The notes: generated from the letters alone by a model not told the origin. A DNA stretch of 64,000 nt from Metabacillus sediminilitoris (GCF_009720625.1 NZ_CP046266.1:2427501-2491500); one strand, 5' to 3'; shown: positions 8,718 through 17,585, counted from the stretch's first letter. Numbers and translations: made by a program.

Positions 8718-9484
8718 TGCAAATCATACAAAGTTTTGGAGATACAGTAGCACTTGCCAATAGAATTATTAAACATAATATGCGAAGTATCGACACGCTT
8801 ATTACTGTTATTGCTATGCCAGTTATGATGTTATTAGGAATGGTTTATATATTTGGAGGAGCCATCCAAATTCAAGGAGTGTCTCAAGAGGATTATATTA
8901 ATTATGTGCTTCCTGGAATCTTATTAATGACGATTGCCAGCGGATCAGCTTATACTTCATTACGAATTAACCTAGATAAAACATCAGGGATGTTTGACAG
9001 ATTTAAGTCAATGCCTATATCAAAATCATCCGTAATAGGTGGTCACGTTTTAGCTTCTGTTATCTTTATGTTAGTTTCTATTATTGCAGTTTTAATAGTA
9101 GGATTTCTAGCTGGATTTAGAAGTAATGCGACATTTTCTGAATGGCTTCTTGTAGGGTTTTTGATTATTCTTTTTTCTCTTACATTAACATGGCTTTCAG
9201 TACCTTTTGCGTTGGCTGCCGGAAGTATTGAAGGAGCCAGTTCCTTCTCTTACATCTTGCTGATGATGCTTTTTGTCAGTTCCGCATTTGTTCCTGTCGA
9301 TGGAATGCCAAAGGTAGTTCGTCTCTTCGCAGAAAATCAACCAATGACGCCAATTATTCAAGTAATTAGAAATTTATTTAATTCACATGCTGCTGGAAAT
9401 GATTTATGGGTTTCAATTGGGTGGATGGTATTAATCATAATGATTTCATATATTTTTGGAATGAAAGTTTATAAGAAAGTATAA
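8717..9484 (+). CDS. ABC-2 type permease
   Basis: A 255-residue membrane protein with about six helices and the ABC-2 family core: DYINYVLPGILLMTIASG, FDRFKSMPISKSSVIGGH, then the last helices with NQPMTPIIQVIRNL. It should form a homodimeric channel working with the ATPase encoded just before it. The ATG overlaps the stop codon of that gene. It is the last gene of the PadR operon; AT-rich DNA and a 20-bp repeat array follow. Confidence 0.92.
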   Translation: MQIIQSFGDTVALANRIIKHNMRSIDTLITVIAMPVMMLLGMVYIFGGAIQIQGVSQEDYINYVLPGILLMTIASGSAYTSLRINLDKTSGMFDRFKSMPISKSSVIGGHVLASVIFMLVSIIAVLIVGFLAGFRSNATFSEWLLVGFLIILFSLTLTWLSVPFALAAGSIEGASSFSYILLMMLFVSSAFVPVDGMPKVVRLFAENQPMTPIIQVIRNLFNSHAAGNDLWVSIGWMVLIIMISYIFGMKVYKKV

Positions 9485-9528
9485 GTAATTACTAATATTT
9501 ATTTAAATTTTTGTGAATATGAATTAAA

Positions 9529-9607
9529 GTCGTACCGGTTATAAAATAGATGTACTGTTTTCAAGAAAGTTATACCGGTTTAAAAAAGTTGAACCTTTTT
9601 AAAAAAG
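9529..9607. repeat. 20-bp tandem repeat array, locus 1
   Basis: Four diverged copies of a 19-20 base unit close to GTYGTACCGTTTWWAAAAAA lie head to tail. Related arrays lie at 15350-15428 and 16699-16770. No coding potential. Confidence 0.7.
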
Positions 9608-9701
9608 CTTAATCAAAAATCCTGTATGAAATGCAAAAATTTATTCAGCAATCAGGCGGGATTGTGCAATAAGCTCGGTATCTCTTGCTTCCTATCATTC
9701 A

Positions 9702-10133
9702 AGAGAAGAAATTGTAGAGATATTTAGTGAACTGACAGGTACTAAAGTTGATTCTTCTTTTATGTGTTTTCCGCCATTTTATACAGACTTTGGTAAAAAT
9801 ATCACTATTGGAAAAAACGTGTTTTTTAACATAGGGTGTTCATTCCAAGACAGAGGTGGTATTAGTATTGGAGACGGTTCAATGATCGGTATGAATGTCA
9901 CGATTGCTACACTTAATCATGGGTTATCTATAGAAACAAGAAACATAACATACCCCTCTCCAGTTATAATTGGCAAGAATGTATGGATTGGATCAAACGC
10001 AACAATACTACCTGGTGTAACGATTGGTGACAACTCAGTTGTTGCGGCAGGAGCAGTTGTCACTAAGGATGTCCCGAAAAATACCGTTGTTGCAGGAGTG
10101 CCAGCAAAACTCGTAAAAGAAATTAATAATTAA
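9702..10133 (+). pseudogene. Maltose/galactoside O-acetyltransferase, N-terminally truncated
   Basis: The frame reads [14 protein letters not shown] just before the first Met (9762) and then [19 protein letters not shown], followed by left-handed beta-helix hexapeptide repeats to the C-terminus ([15 protein letters not shown] and [13 protein letters not shown]). This matches acetyltransferases of the Maa/LacA type, which are about 185 residues long. The frame stays open upstream without a start codon, and roughly 50 N-terminal residues are replaced by DNA resembling the dispersed intergenic repeat. The active-site His is present ([12 protein letters not shown]). A short protein from the ATG at 9762 could be made but lacks part of the acceptor-binding N-terminus. 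I call it broken. Confidence 0.75.
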
Positions 10134-10184
10134 AATTTAAAGTGATTTTTACATGAACTTCATATCCATTGATGACAGCAGGTT

Positions 10185-10311
10185 TGGATAAATTTTACAA
10201 AGTGGAAATCGATGCGAACAGTAATACTCGTGTAATAGCTTTTGCCATTGAGAAACTTCAGATGTTGCTATCAATGAAATGATTATTCGACCAACCGTTC
10301 AAGTAGGTTAA
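10185..10311 (+). pseudogene. Short-chain dehydrogenase, C-terminal remnant
   Basis: Two frames joined by a shift near 10258 read KFYKVEIDANSNTRVIAFAI and then DVAINEMIIRPTVQVG followed by a stop. This is the typical C-terminal end of a classical SDR of the YdfG/serine-dehydrogenase type, where the segment usually reads I.FA...P..VAINEI.VRPT. The Rossmann fold and catalytic Tyr-Lys part are missing, so it is a decayed fragment. Confidence 0.6.
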
Positions 10312-10384
10312 TTTTATCTTTAACTGCCACATTTACACACTTTTGGGACAGTATTTTATTGTTTAAAGGGGTTGTAACTTTGGA

Positions 10385-11108
10385 AAGACCCATATATTAT
10401 TTGCCACATGGCAACTTCATTGGATGGGAAAATCATTGGTGATTATTTGAAAGTGGAACGAGCAGCTGATTTTGCAGACCAATACGAAAAAATTCATGGA
10501 CGTTACGGGTGTAAAGTTTGGATGTGTGGAAGGATTATGATGGAGGAACACTTTACTTTCGGAAATAAATTAGATTTAAAACACGAAGACATTCCACATA
10601 TCCCTAGGACTGATTACGTTGCAAATAAAGATGCTAAAAGTTATGCCGTAGCAGTAGACCCTTCTGGAAAACTAGGATGGACAGAAAATTCAGGTTGCAC
10701 CGTGGAATGAGTATAGGTCGGAGGACCACATAGTAGAAGTCCTTACAGAGCAAGTTTCTGATGCTTACCTAATGTATTTGCAAAATCTAGGTATTTCTTA
10801 TATTTTCGGAGGTAAAGAACGATTAAATTTTACTGTCGTGGTGGAAAAGCTAAAAAATCTATTTTCAATTGATAAACTAATGCTAGAAGGTGGAGGCTTT
10901 TTAAATGGCTCCTTTTTGAATGAAGGATTAATTGATGAATTGAGCCTGGTTTTAGTCCCAATAGCTGATGGGGCATCTAAACTCTGTGACACTATTTGAA
11001 ACGAGTTCTTACCTAAACAAACCGAAACCAGTAAATTTCTTCTTAAAAGAAGTCGAAAAACTGGATGATGGTGGGCTATGGTTGAAGTATGTAACAAAAC
11101 ATGATTAA
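10385..11108 (+). pseudogene. RibD C-terminal / dihydrofolate-reductase-like protein, frameshifted
   Basis: The pieces together spell a normal protein of about 235 residues. PYIICHMATSLDGKIIGDYL comes first, then KVWMCGRIMMEEHF, then after a shift near 10705 YLQNLGISYIFGGKERL and LMLEGGGFLNGSFL, and after a second shift near 10997 a C-terminal tail ending GGLWLKYVTKHD. These are hallmarks of the RibD_C / dihydrofolate reductase family of NADPH reductases. The start is also out of frame with the RBS-proximal TTG. At least three disruptions make function unlikely. It belongs to the same decayed stretch as the two fragments upstream. Confidence 0.8.
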
Positions 11109-11124
11109 TCATCAGATATATGCT

Positions 11125-11168
11125 AAAAGCAGTGCGATTTCAATTGTGAAATCCACTGCTTTTATATT
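11125..11168. terminator. Intrinsic terminator
   Basis: Stem AAAAGCAGTG (11125-11134) with CACTGCTTTT (11154-11163) and an inner GATTTC/GAAATC stem. It directly follows the broken reductase gene. Confidence 0.75.
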
Positions 11169-11540
11169 TGTTTTTATATATACTTTTTCTTATTTAGGTA
11201 CTCCAAAACGTCTTAATCTAAAAGGCGCAGTTTTATTTTAAACAGAATTAATGAGTTTGTGAAGTGTGACGTTTTTAATTTGCTGTTAAATTAAGGATAG
11301 AAGAGAACTTTTTAATCAATCTTTGTTCAAATGCTACAGTTTGCTTGTAAATCTGGTGAATAATAGTGGTATTTGGAAAAGTAAATCGTTTAAAAATAGT
11401 GAAACTGAAGGAGTTACGATAATTAAGGCAAAGCATAGGCTATAAAAGTGTTCAACATAGGGCATAAATCATATTAAGTAAGTTATTGTATGTAGAAGAG
11501 AAAAAGGATTAAAACTTTTGTCCTTTTTTAAAATAAAAAT
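11169..11540. other. Intergenic region between reductase pseudogene and fabZ
   Basis: About 370 AT-rich bases with no open frame of note and no recognisable remnant. Nothing specific was seen. Confidence 0.5.
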
Positions 11541-11598
11541 CACCCCTAAAAGCCGTGTTGCCCAAAGAGAAGGCTTTCGACATCTACGATAAGGGGTG
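11541..11598 (-). terminator. Probable terminator of fabZ
   Basis: CACCCCT (11541-11547) pairs with AGGGGTG (11592-11598), with a further AAAGCC/GGCTTT pairing inside. It lies just after the fabZ stop codon in that gene's direction. Confidence 0.55.
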
Positions 11599-11615
11599 CA
11601 AATTATTACAAATCT

Positions 11616-12053
11616 TTAGGCTTTTTTATTGTCGTAAAGAGCGAATGTAACTTCTGCTTCACAAGCGATTTCTCCATCTACTGTTGCAACAGCATTGGCT
11701 TTTGCGATTAAACCACGAACTCTTGTTATTTCTACTTCAAAACGTAACTGATCTCCAGGGTGGACTTGTTTCTTAAAACGGCAACGGTCAATACCAGCAA
11801 ACAACCCAATCTTTCCTCGGTTTTCATCTTTCATTAACATAATAACTGCACTTACTTGTGCTAACGCTTCTACAATTAGAACGCCCGGCATTATTGGATA
11901 ATCAGGAAAGTGACCATTAAAGAATTCCTCATTAGCAGTAACATTTTTGATTCCGACCGCGCGTTTTCCTTCCTCTATTTCAAGAATACGATCAATTAAT
12001 AAAAAGGGGTAACGATGTGGAATTATTTCTTTAATTTGTTGTGTATTAAACAT
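11616..12053 (-). CDS. fabZ: 3-hydroxyacyl-[acyl-carrier-protein] dehydratase FabZ
   Basis: A 145-residue FabZ of normal length. It dehydrates 3-hydroxyacyl-ACP to trans-2-enoyl-ACP in type II fatty acid elongation in the cytosol. The signature [14 protein letters not shown] carries the catalytic His near residue 13, and [20 protein letters not shown] contains the hotdog-fold helix with the catalytic Glu. In Bacillus fabZ normally sits elsewhere; here it stands divergent from a fabH gene across a promoter region with a FapR box, so the pair may form a separate, malonyl-CoA-responsive fatty acid unit. AAAGGAG precedes the start on the minus strand. Confidence 0.93.
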   Translation of the reverse strand: MFNTQQIKEIIPHRYPFLLIDRILEIEEGKRAVGIKNVTANEEFFNGHFPDYPIMPGVLIVEALAQVSAVIMLMKDENRGKIGLFAGIDRCRFKKQVHPGDQLRFEVEITRVRGLIAKANAVATVDGEIACEAEVTFALYDNKKA

Positions 12054-12117
12054 GAATCTCGCTCCTTTATACTTTCACAAGTAGGAATTTAATTACCATT
12101 ATTTTCAATTTAAATGA

Positions 12118-12147
12118 TTGACATTAATTAGCACCTAGTACTAATAT
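12118..12147 (+). promoter_or_regulatory. fabH promoter with FapR operator
   Basis: TTGACA (12118-12123) and TAATAT (12142-12147) form a SigA-type promoter with an 18-base spacer. The spacer is filled by TTAGCACCTAGTACTAA (12128-12144), which closely matches the 17-bp FapR operator reported in Bacillus (TTAGTACCTGATACTAA type). FapR represses fatty acid genes until malonyl-CoA accumulates. The site also lies in the promoter region of the divergent fabZ gene. Confidence 0.8.
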
Positions 12148-12191
12148 TAAATTATAAAACCAGATATTAAAATAGTAAAGGGGACAAACAA

Positions 12192-13202
12192 ATGAGGTCA
12201 AAAGCAAGAATTACAGCAATAGGTACCTATGTACCTGAAAAAAAATTAACAAATGTTGAGCTTGAGCAAATGGTCGAAACAAATAATGAGTGGATTATTC
12301 AAAGAACAGGAATTCATGAACGTAGAATATCTCGTCCCGATGAATTTACCAGTGATTTATGTGTATCTGCTGTTAAAGATTTAATGCATAGATATAATAA
12401 AAAAGTCGATGATGTAGATATGATTATTGTGGCAACTAGCACACCAGATTTTCCATTCCCATCTGTCTCAAGTATAATACAGGACCAATTAAATATATCC
12501 CAAACAGGTGCCATAGATTTAAGTGCAGCGTGTGCAGGATTTGTATATGCATTGCATACAGCACACTGTCTAATTTCTTCTGGACTCCACAAAAAGGTAC
12601 TAGTTATTGGAGCAGACACACTTTCAAAAATTACGGATTATACCGATAGAAGTACATGTATTTTATTTGGTGATGGTGCTGGTGCGGTATTAGTTGAAAG
12701 GGAGGAACACTCAAAAAATTTCATTGGATTTCACCTAGGAAGTGATGGGAGAGGAGCACAACATGTATATCGTCCTGGACTATCAAAAAAGGTCAATGGG
12801 ATTGAGTTAATCGATACTCAATATCTTGTACAAAATGGTAGAGAAGTTTTTCGATGGGTTGTAAGAAATGTTCCTGATCGTATAAGACAGATTTTAGAAA
12901 AAACGCAAACGAGTTTAGATCAAGTTGATTGTTTTATACCTCATAGTGCTAACTTAAGGTTGATAGAGCCAATTTGCGAAAAATTAGAATACCCGATGGA
13001 AAAAACCCTTTATAGCTTAGTCAACTTTGGAAATACCTCTGCTGCAACAATTCCTTTAGCTCTTGACCTTGGAATCCGTGAGGGAAAAGTCAAAAATGGA
13101 GATCGAGTTCTTATGTACGGTTTTGGATCTGGTTTGGTTCACGCTGGACAACTTTTAGAATTAAATTTTGATGAACAAATTAATACTCCTACACCGTTGT
13201 AA
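12192..13202 (+). CDS. fabH: 3-oxoacyl-[acyl-carrier-protein] synthase III (FabH)
   Basis: A 336-residue ketoacyl-ACP synthase III, which condenses an acyl-CoA primer with malonyl-ACP to start fatty acid synthesis. The catalytic triad is visible: Cys in LSAACAGFVYAL (near residue 117), His in CFIPHSANLRL and Asn in NFGNTSAATIPLAL. The N-terminus RITAIGTYVPEKKLTN and the segment NEWIIQRTGIHERR are typical. The start has AAAGGGGAC upstream. Bacillus genomes often carry two FabH proteins; this one is divergent from fabZ and carries a FapR operator in its promoter. Which primer it prefers (branched or acetyl) cannot be read from sequence. Confidence 0.93.
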   Translation: MRSKARITAIGTYVPEKKLTNVELEQMVETNNEWIIQRTGIHERRISRPDEFTSDLCVSAVKDLMHRYNKKVDDVDMIIVATSTPDFPFPSVSSIIQDQLNISQTGAIDLSAACAGFVYALHTAHCLISSGLHKKVLVIGADTLSKITDYTDRSTCILFGDGAGAVLVEREEHSKNFIGFHLGSDGRGAQHVYRPGLSKKVNGIELIDTQYLVQNGREVFRWVVRNVPDRIRQILEKTQTSLDQVDCFIPHSANLRLIEPICEKLEYPMEKTLYSLVNFGNTSAATIPLALDLGIREGKVKNGDRVLMYGFGSGLVHAGQLLELNFDEQINTPTPL

Positions 13203-13384
13203 TGTTTAAAGAATAAAGGAACTTAATACTGTTCAATTTTCTATGAAGAAGAATATTTTAGGACGAAAATTTTGTCCTCTAGAAAGATTGTGAACCCCAA
13301 ATTTTCTTAACCTCCAAATATGGCTACAAGAATTGTGAAGAATTGTACTTAAACTATCGGGTAACTTTAATTGAATAAGCAGCT

Positions 13385-13418
13385 AAAAGGATCTTCCAAG
13401 CCGAAGATCCTTTTTCAG
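13385..13418. terminator. Intrinsic terminator
   Basis: Stem AAAGGATCTTC/GAAGATCCTTT with a six-base loop and T run. It lies within a dispersed repeat of the TTAAACTATCGGGT type and could serve fabH or, in the opposite direction, the small gene that follows. Confidence 0.75.
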
Positions 13419-13461
13419 TACCGATAGATAATACCTCATTGTATTAATTAAAGTGAATATA

Positions 13462-13701
13462 CTATACATTATCTTTTAATTCATCCATTAATTGTCGAGA
13501 ACGTTTAGCATTGCCTTCAGCAAAATTTCGCAATCGGTTTTGTAGATCTTCATTGTCATGAATGCGTTCAGCCGTGATCAAGTATGTTTTCATCATTTCA
13601 TTTTCTCTTTCTAAAGACATTTGTAAGATTTGTTTTAGTGACTTCTTAGATAATTCGTCTTCGTTGTCATAGTCACGATCATAATCCAGTTCGTGGTTCA
13701 T
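13462..13701 (-). CDS. Small acidic helical protein, unknown
   Basis: A 79-residue protein rich in Asp, Glu, Lys and Arg: NHELDYDRDYDNEDELSKK, then a helical region SLKQILQMSLERENEMMK and RLRNFAEGNAKRSRQLMDEL. It could form a two-helix bundle, reminiscent of ferritin-like or spore-coat-associated small proteins of Bacillus, but no family is named. The start is supported by GGGAGG about eight bases upstream on the minus strand. Monocistronic between terminators. Confidence 0.6.
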   Translation of the reverse strand: MNHELDYDRDYDNEDELSKKSLKQILQMSLERENEMMKTYLITAERIHDNEDLQNRLRNFAEGNAKRSRQLMDELKDNV

Positions 13702-13966
13702 CTTAATCCTCCCATGATTTTATTCTCTTATGTTTTGTACATAAAAATCATCATTTATGCTAAAAGACTATTTATGATAACGGGTTTTATGTCAATCTCT
13801 CTTGTTTTAAGGAGCGTTTTTATGGCCTGTCTTGTTGAACTAACTGTGCAGGTTAGCTTAAGAAGAAACAATTAGTGTCATTCGAATATAAGTGATAAAT
13901 TAAACACAAAATGAAAAGGGAAATGAATACCGTCATATAAATAAGATGAAATGCAGGAGTGAAAGT

Positions 13967-14116
13967 ATGGATAAAAACAAAGGGAAAACACCAAATGTTT
14001 CAGGAAGTTTCCAAGTGATTGAAGATGACCGTAAAGAAACGATAGAGGAATTGAGAAAAGACAATAAATTAGATGAAGAGACGGAATACTACGCACGAAT
14101 TTTTATGGAAGATTAG
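13967..14116 (+). CDS. Small acidic protein, unknown (49 aa)
   Basis: A 49-residue hydrophilic protein, MDKNKGKTPNVSGSF..., with a charged segment KETIEELRKDNKLDEE and ending RIFMED. CAGGAG lies seven bases before the ATG, so translation is likely. No family recognised. It has the size and composition of the many small cytosolic or forespore proteins of Bacillus. Confidence 0.6.
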   Translation: MDKNKGKTPNVSGSFQVIEDDRKETIEELRKDNKLDEETEYYARIFMED

Positions 14117-14254
14117 GCGTTTCTTCAACAAGTGGATTGTAATACTAGCGGAGCTAGCTGATATTGCTGGCTTTTTTGTTATTCAACTAAAAAAGCAGTT
14201 TAGTTCAAGAGGAAATAAATGTAAAAGACTAAACGTTCTTATGTCTATGTAAGC

Positions 14255-14293
14255 TGACCCCCATTTGGAAAATGCATCACCGCTTGGGGGTCA
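14255..14293. terminator. GC-rich hairpin, probable terminator
   Basis: TGACCCCC (14255-14262) pairs with GGGGGTCA (14286-14293). It lies just after the stop of the minus-strand gene at 14303 and faces the plus-strand gene before it. The T run is poor, so a bidirectional or partial terminator is the best description. Confidence 0.5.
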
Positions 14294-14302
14294 GAGTCTG
14301 AT

Positions 14303-14443
14303 CTATTTTTGTTTAGGCTCCTGGATCGATACATGCTTGGGGCGTTTTATATATAATGCCTTGCCTGAATCGTCAGGTCCAGTAAGGTCATTTCGTTGAT
14401 CTAGAACCTTCCCAGTATACTCAATAGGATTTTGATTTGTCAT
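14303..14443 (-). CDS. Small protein, unknown (46 aa)
   Basis: A 46-residue protein beginning MTNQNPIEYTGKVLDQ and ending HVSIQEPKQK. The frame is open further upstream to 14506, but GGAGGTGG eight bases before the ATG at 14443 marks this start. Hydrophilic, Pro-rich at the end. Similar short proteins are common in Bacillus genomes but no function is known. Confidence 0.55.
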   Translation of the reverse strand: MTNQNPIEYTGKVLDQRNDLTGPDDSGKALYIKRPKHVSIQEPKQK

Positions 14444-14849
14444 GATTACCACCTCCATTAATAGGATTGGTAAAAATTTATCTCCAATGACAGGTAATTT
14501 TTCCATGGTGGGTTAAACTTAATTTTCTTCTGTCGATTACGTTTTATTTAGTGAAAAGGACAGAACATTTGAATTGAAAGGTAGATTAAGGAACTGTTAA
14601 GTGACATAGAGTTTTTCCGTTAAAGGGCCAATTTTTTGAATAAAACTTAGATTTTAAAACGACTTTATTGTTATATTTTTTAGTATAGAGAAGTATCTTA
14701 CATCAAAAATTAAACAACTATATTTTTAACCTCGTCCTTTGTCATTTTACGCTTAGTGCAAAACGCTTTTATTCTATGAAGAAAACAGGGTTTAAATGAA
14801 CGAAAGTATGACATATTAAGGAAAGAACCATTTGGAAGGGAGAATTTTA

Positions 14850-15155
14850 GTGGATTATCTATCTCGCGAACAAATTATGAATGAATTACAGCAATCCTTT
14901 CAACCATATTTAAATAAGTATGGAATTGAAGATATCGGTATTTTTGAAGAAGAAGGACAAGACGATCGCTACTATCTTGGATATACAACGCGAAAAGAAG
15001 GCAAAACCCATCATATTCATCTGCCTTTTCAAAAAAATAATGATGGCGGGTTAGCCCCAATTGATAGTAAGTGGACGGTAGAATCAGACAATCCACTGGA
15101 AAAAGATCTTAAAGAATTTGAAGATCTAGATCATGTATTCCGCGAAATATACTAA
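14850..15155 (+). CDS. DUF5634-like small protein
   Basis: A 101-residue soluble protein starting at GTG (14850), with GGAAGGGAG ten bases upstream. Segments YLSREQIMNELQQSF, DDRYYLGYTTRKEGK and KWTVESDNPLEKDL are those I associate with DUF5634 of Bacillus; this name is from memory. No catalytic motif. It is flanked by intergenic repeats and is monocistronic. Confidence 0.6.
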   Translation: MDYLSREQIMNELQQSFQPYLNKYGIEDIGIFEEEGQDDRYYLGYTTRKEGKTHHIHLPFQKNNDGGLAPIDSKWTVESDNPLEKDLKEFEDLDHVFREIY

Positions 15156-15642
15156 CGCTTACTTAGAATTACTTTGGTGAAGGGCATAAGAAAACCGCTT
15201 CACCTACAAATTTTTAAACGTGTAAGTTGTACAATCCCAATGTTTGCTGCTCGTCGTTCGCTGGCCTTGCCATCCTATTTGTTGCACCTCTTTTGAAACA
15301 AATTTGTTTAACCATCCGTATCCAACTTATTTAAAGATAATATATGGCTTTGAAATAAAGTTGGACTGTTTATAAAAAAGTCGTACCGTTTTGAAAAAAG
15401 TTTAACTGTTTATAAAAAAGATGAACCGGAATTTCCTATCTCTATAAAGAAGAGATTTCGGTTTTTCTTGTGGATTAAGAATCTGTTAAGTGATAATAAA
15501 GTTATTCCATTAAAGAGCCAGATAATTGAATAACACTAGGTAGTTAAATTGGATGTTTATGTTTAAATAAATAGAGATTGTCAAGGTTTGTACTTAAAGT
15601 AACGAGCGTTAGTTTAAGTACAATTTTTCACAAAGATACATA
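15156..15642. other. Repeat-rich intergenic region
   Basis: No gene. It contains the second 20-bp repeat array (15350-15428), a following hairpin (GAAATTTC.../GAAATCGG type at about 15427-15465), and repeats of the TTCCATTAAAGAGCCAGATAATTGAA and ACTTAAAGTAACGAGCG families. Confidence 0.6.
15350..15428. repeat. 20-bp tandem repeat array, locus 2
   Basis: Four head-to-tail units of exactly 20 bases, close to GTYGTACCGTTTATAAAAAA (for example units starting at 15360, 15380 and 15400). The same unit recurs at 9529 and 16699. A short hairpin follows directly. Confidence 0.75.
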
Positions 15643-15676
15643 AAAAAGGCTAGAAATAATAACTAGCCTTTTTAGA
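15643..15676. terminator. Intrinsic terminator
   Basis: Stem AAAAAGGCTAG/CTAGCCTTTTT with a nine-base loop. It has T runs in both directions and lies just downstream of the MFS remnant on the minus strand. Confidence 0.75.
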
Positions 15677-15741
15677 TAAATATAATTGTTCAAACTGAAC
15701 GGTATTTAATTCAAGTTTTAATATGCGAGAATAAACGGATC

Positions 15742-16205
15742 CTAAGTTATCTGTTGCTTTTTAGAATTATGTGTGTAATTAATTCTAATTAAAATAAAGA
15801 CTAAGCTAAATAAAGACGCTAGTATCCCTACAAATATCACATAGTTTATTCTCAGACTTGTTATAACTATCCCACTAACGGTTATACCGATTGTTACTCC
15901 TAATTGACCAGAAGTTAAAAACAGTCCATTGGCGAAATCTGGTGCTTCTGGACAGATGTAATCCAATATTGACTGATATTATTTGCCATTCCCGCTAATA
16001 TTCCCCAAAAGAAAATAATGAAAGCCATTTGTATAGTGAACTGTCCCATTAAGAATAAAATGAAATAAACAATTCCTAACGAAATCGGGAATGACACAAC
16101 AAATCTATTTTCATTTTTAACAAGAGACCTTCCTGCTAAAATATTAGCAATTAAACTTGCTCCACCGTATACAAATAACATTAAACTAATTGTTTCCCCT
16201 GACAA
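15742..16205 (-). pseudogene. MFS transporter, C-terminal remnant with frameshift
   Basis: Two minus-strand frames join near 15955. The upstream piece reads VYGGASLIANILAGR and MAFIIFFWGILAGMANN; the downstream piece reads APDFANGLFLTSGQLG and GIVITSLRINYVIFVG. Together they give the last five or six membrane helices of a DHA1-type major facilitator transporter. The N-terminal half (about 200 residues) is missing upstream of 16205. It cannot transport anything in this form. Confidence 0.75.
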
Positions 16206-16260
16206 ATAGCAAAATAATGATTAAACTTTTTTATTAAAATTACATTCAAAATGATAAAGT

Positions 16261-16307
16261 AAAGAATCCAATTTTGATCAAACTTTTTCAAAATGGATTC
16301 TTTTGAT
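16261..16307. terminator. Intrinsic terminator
   Basis: Stem AAAGAATCCA/TGGATTCTTT around a loop that itself contains TTTTGATCAAACTTT, a short motif repeated again at about 16335-16352. Confidence 0.6.
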
Positions 16308-16395
16308 TTGCCGTAAAATGCAGGGTCCATATGATATTTTTGATCAAACTTTATTATAAAGCTATACCTCATTCGGAACCCTTCGGAAGACGATC

Positions 16396-16563
16396 TTATA
16401 AAGATCCAGGTTGTTTATTCATTTGAAGTCCACTCTTTTTTTGGCTTTGTGGACCTGAGTTTCCAATTTGGAACTCACCCCCTAATTCAACATCATTTTT
16501 TTTATCCTGTTTCTCAATTTGTTCTCTTGTTTGATCTTTGTTTTGCATTCCTTGATGTGTCAT
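16396..16563 (-). CDS. Small Gln/Lys-rich protein (55 aa)
   Basis: A 55-residue hydrophilic protein, MTHQGMQNKDQTREQI..., then NDVELGGEFQIGNSG and a Gln/Lys/Ser-rich tail. AAAGGAG lies upstream of two in-frame ATGs; the second (16563) gives better spacing. Composition (Gln, Asn, Lys, Gly, no Cys) is like small acid-soluble or coat-associated spore proteins, but no family is certain. Confidence 0.5.
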   Translation of the reverse strand: MTHQGMQNKDQTREQIEKQDKKNDVELGGEFQIGNSGPQSQKKSGLQMNKQPGSL

Positions 16564-16698
16564 TATGTATGTCATCTCCTTTAAATATAATTGTTTTTAA
16601 TATGCTCAAGTATCAGGAAAATACCAATGATTATTTTTAAAAATTCTTGATGCTCACAAATCTTAGAATTTACATATCAAAAAAGTCATTAGTGTAGC

Positions 16699-16770
16699 CT
16701 GAAAAAAGTTTGATAATTTATAAAAAAGATTGATCATTTTAAAAAAGATCGATAGTTTATAATAAAGTGT
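16699..16770. repeat. 20-bp tandem repeat array, locus 3
   Basis: Three to four diverged units near GATYGATNGTTTATAAAAAA, in register with the arrays at 9529 and 15350. As at 15350, a hairpin (AATCACCTCT/AGAGGTGATT, about 16778-16810) follows immediately. Confidence 0.65.
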
Positions 16771-16967
16771 TGCTAACAATCACCTCTTTATAAAGCTTAG
16801 AGGTGATTTCCTATTGGATATTTATGTTGAAATTGCGTTAAAGATTGAATAAATGTACTTAAAGTAACGGTGCAGTTCTGTTTAAGAAGGAAACGGTTAA
16901 ATAAACATTTCAATACAACCTTCAGTGTATAATTAGGAATAATATGAATAGACGGAGGTAAACCAAG

Positions 16968-17585
16968 ATGGAAGTTGAAATTGGATATTTTCCTAAATAT
17001 TATTATAGTTCTCAACCTGATGCTGGTGGTCATTTTCCGTTTGCCATCGAGGGAAAACCTTTATATGTATTTTCAATAGACGGATTTTATCTGCCCGAAT
17101 GTGATGTAAATTTTGTACCTTTTTGGATGGAAAGTATTAAAGCGTTTCCTATATATTTTTGTGCCGAAATTCCTTCATACTGGAAAGAAGAATATCAGGA
17201 GTTATGTCAGAAATGGAATATCGATTATAAATATTTATCTAATAATCCAAATTTGTCCGTATCCGTTACTGAAATTCAAAATGTAAATCAATATCGTGAG
17301 ATTTTTCCAATTTTTATTTCTATTGGCAGTGGTAATGACTTAGTTACTTGGTCAACAAATAAAGATTTTTTTCGGGTAGAAGAACGTCAATGGCAAGGTA
17401 ATTGGGAAGGAAAGATTGGCGAAGCAGTGGTAGTAAAAATCGATAAGGCGATGAGCGTATTCTGGATAGGCTATGACGGACATAGCATTGTTGTACTTTC
17501 AAATAACACAAATTTCTCTACTTATGAAACTATTTGTGAAACCTTACCAGCTTTTGTAAAACCGACAAAATGTGAATATGAATAA
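16968..17585 (+). CDS. Hypothetical protein (205 aa)
   Basis: A 205-residue soluble protein with many aromatic residues: GYFPKYYYSSQPDAGG, then FVPFWMESIKAFPIYF, then VFWIGYDGHSIVVLS near the C-terminus. No signal peptide or membrane helix. No family recognised; the beta-rich aromatic pattern could suit an immunity or SMI1-like fold but this is a guess. GGAGGTAAACCAAG precedes the ATG. It is separated from the next gene by about 170 bases with intergenic repeats. Confidence 0.65.
   Translation: MEVEIGYFPKYYYSSQPDAGGHFPFAIEGKPLYVFSIDGFYLPECDVNFVPFWMESIKAFPIYFCAEIPSYWKEEYQELCQKWNIDYKYLSNNPNLSVSVTEIQNVNQYREIFPIFISIGSGNDLVTWSTNKDFFRVEERQWQGNWEGKIGEAVVVKIDKAMSVFWIGYDGHSIVVLSNNTNFSTYETICETLPAFVKPTKCEYE

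Noticed and set aside
13878..14096. Minus-strand 72-codon frame
   Set aside because: It overlaps the small plus-strand gene at 13967-14116, which has a good ribosome binding site; the minus-strand frame has none.
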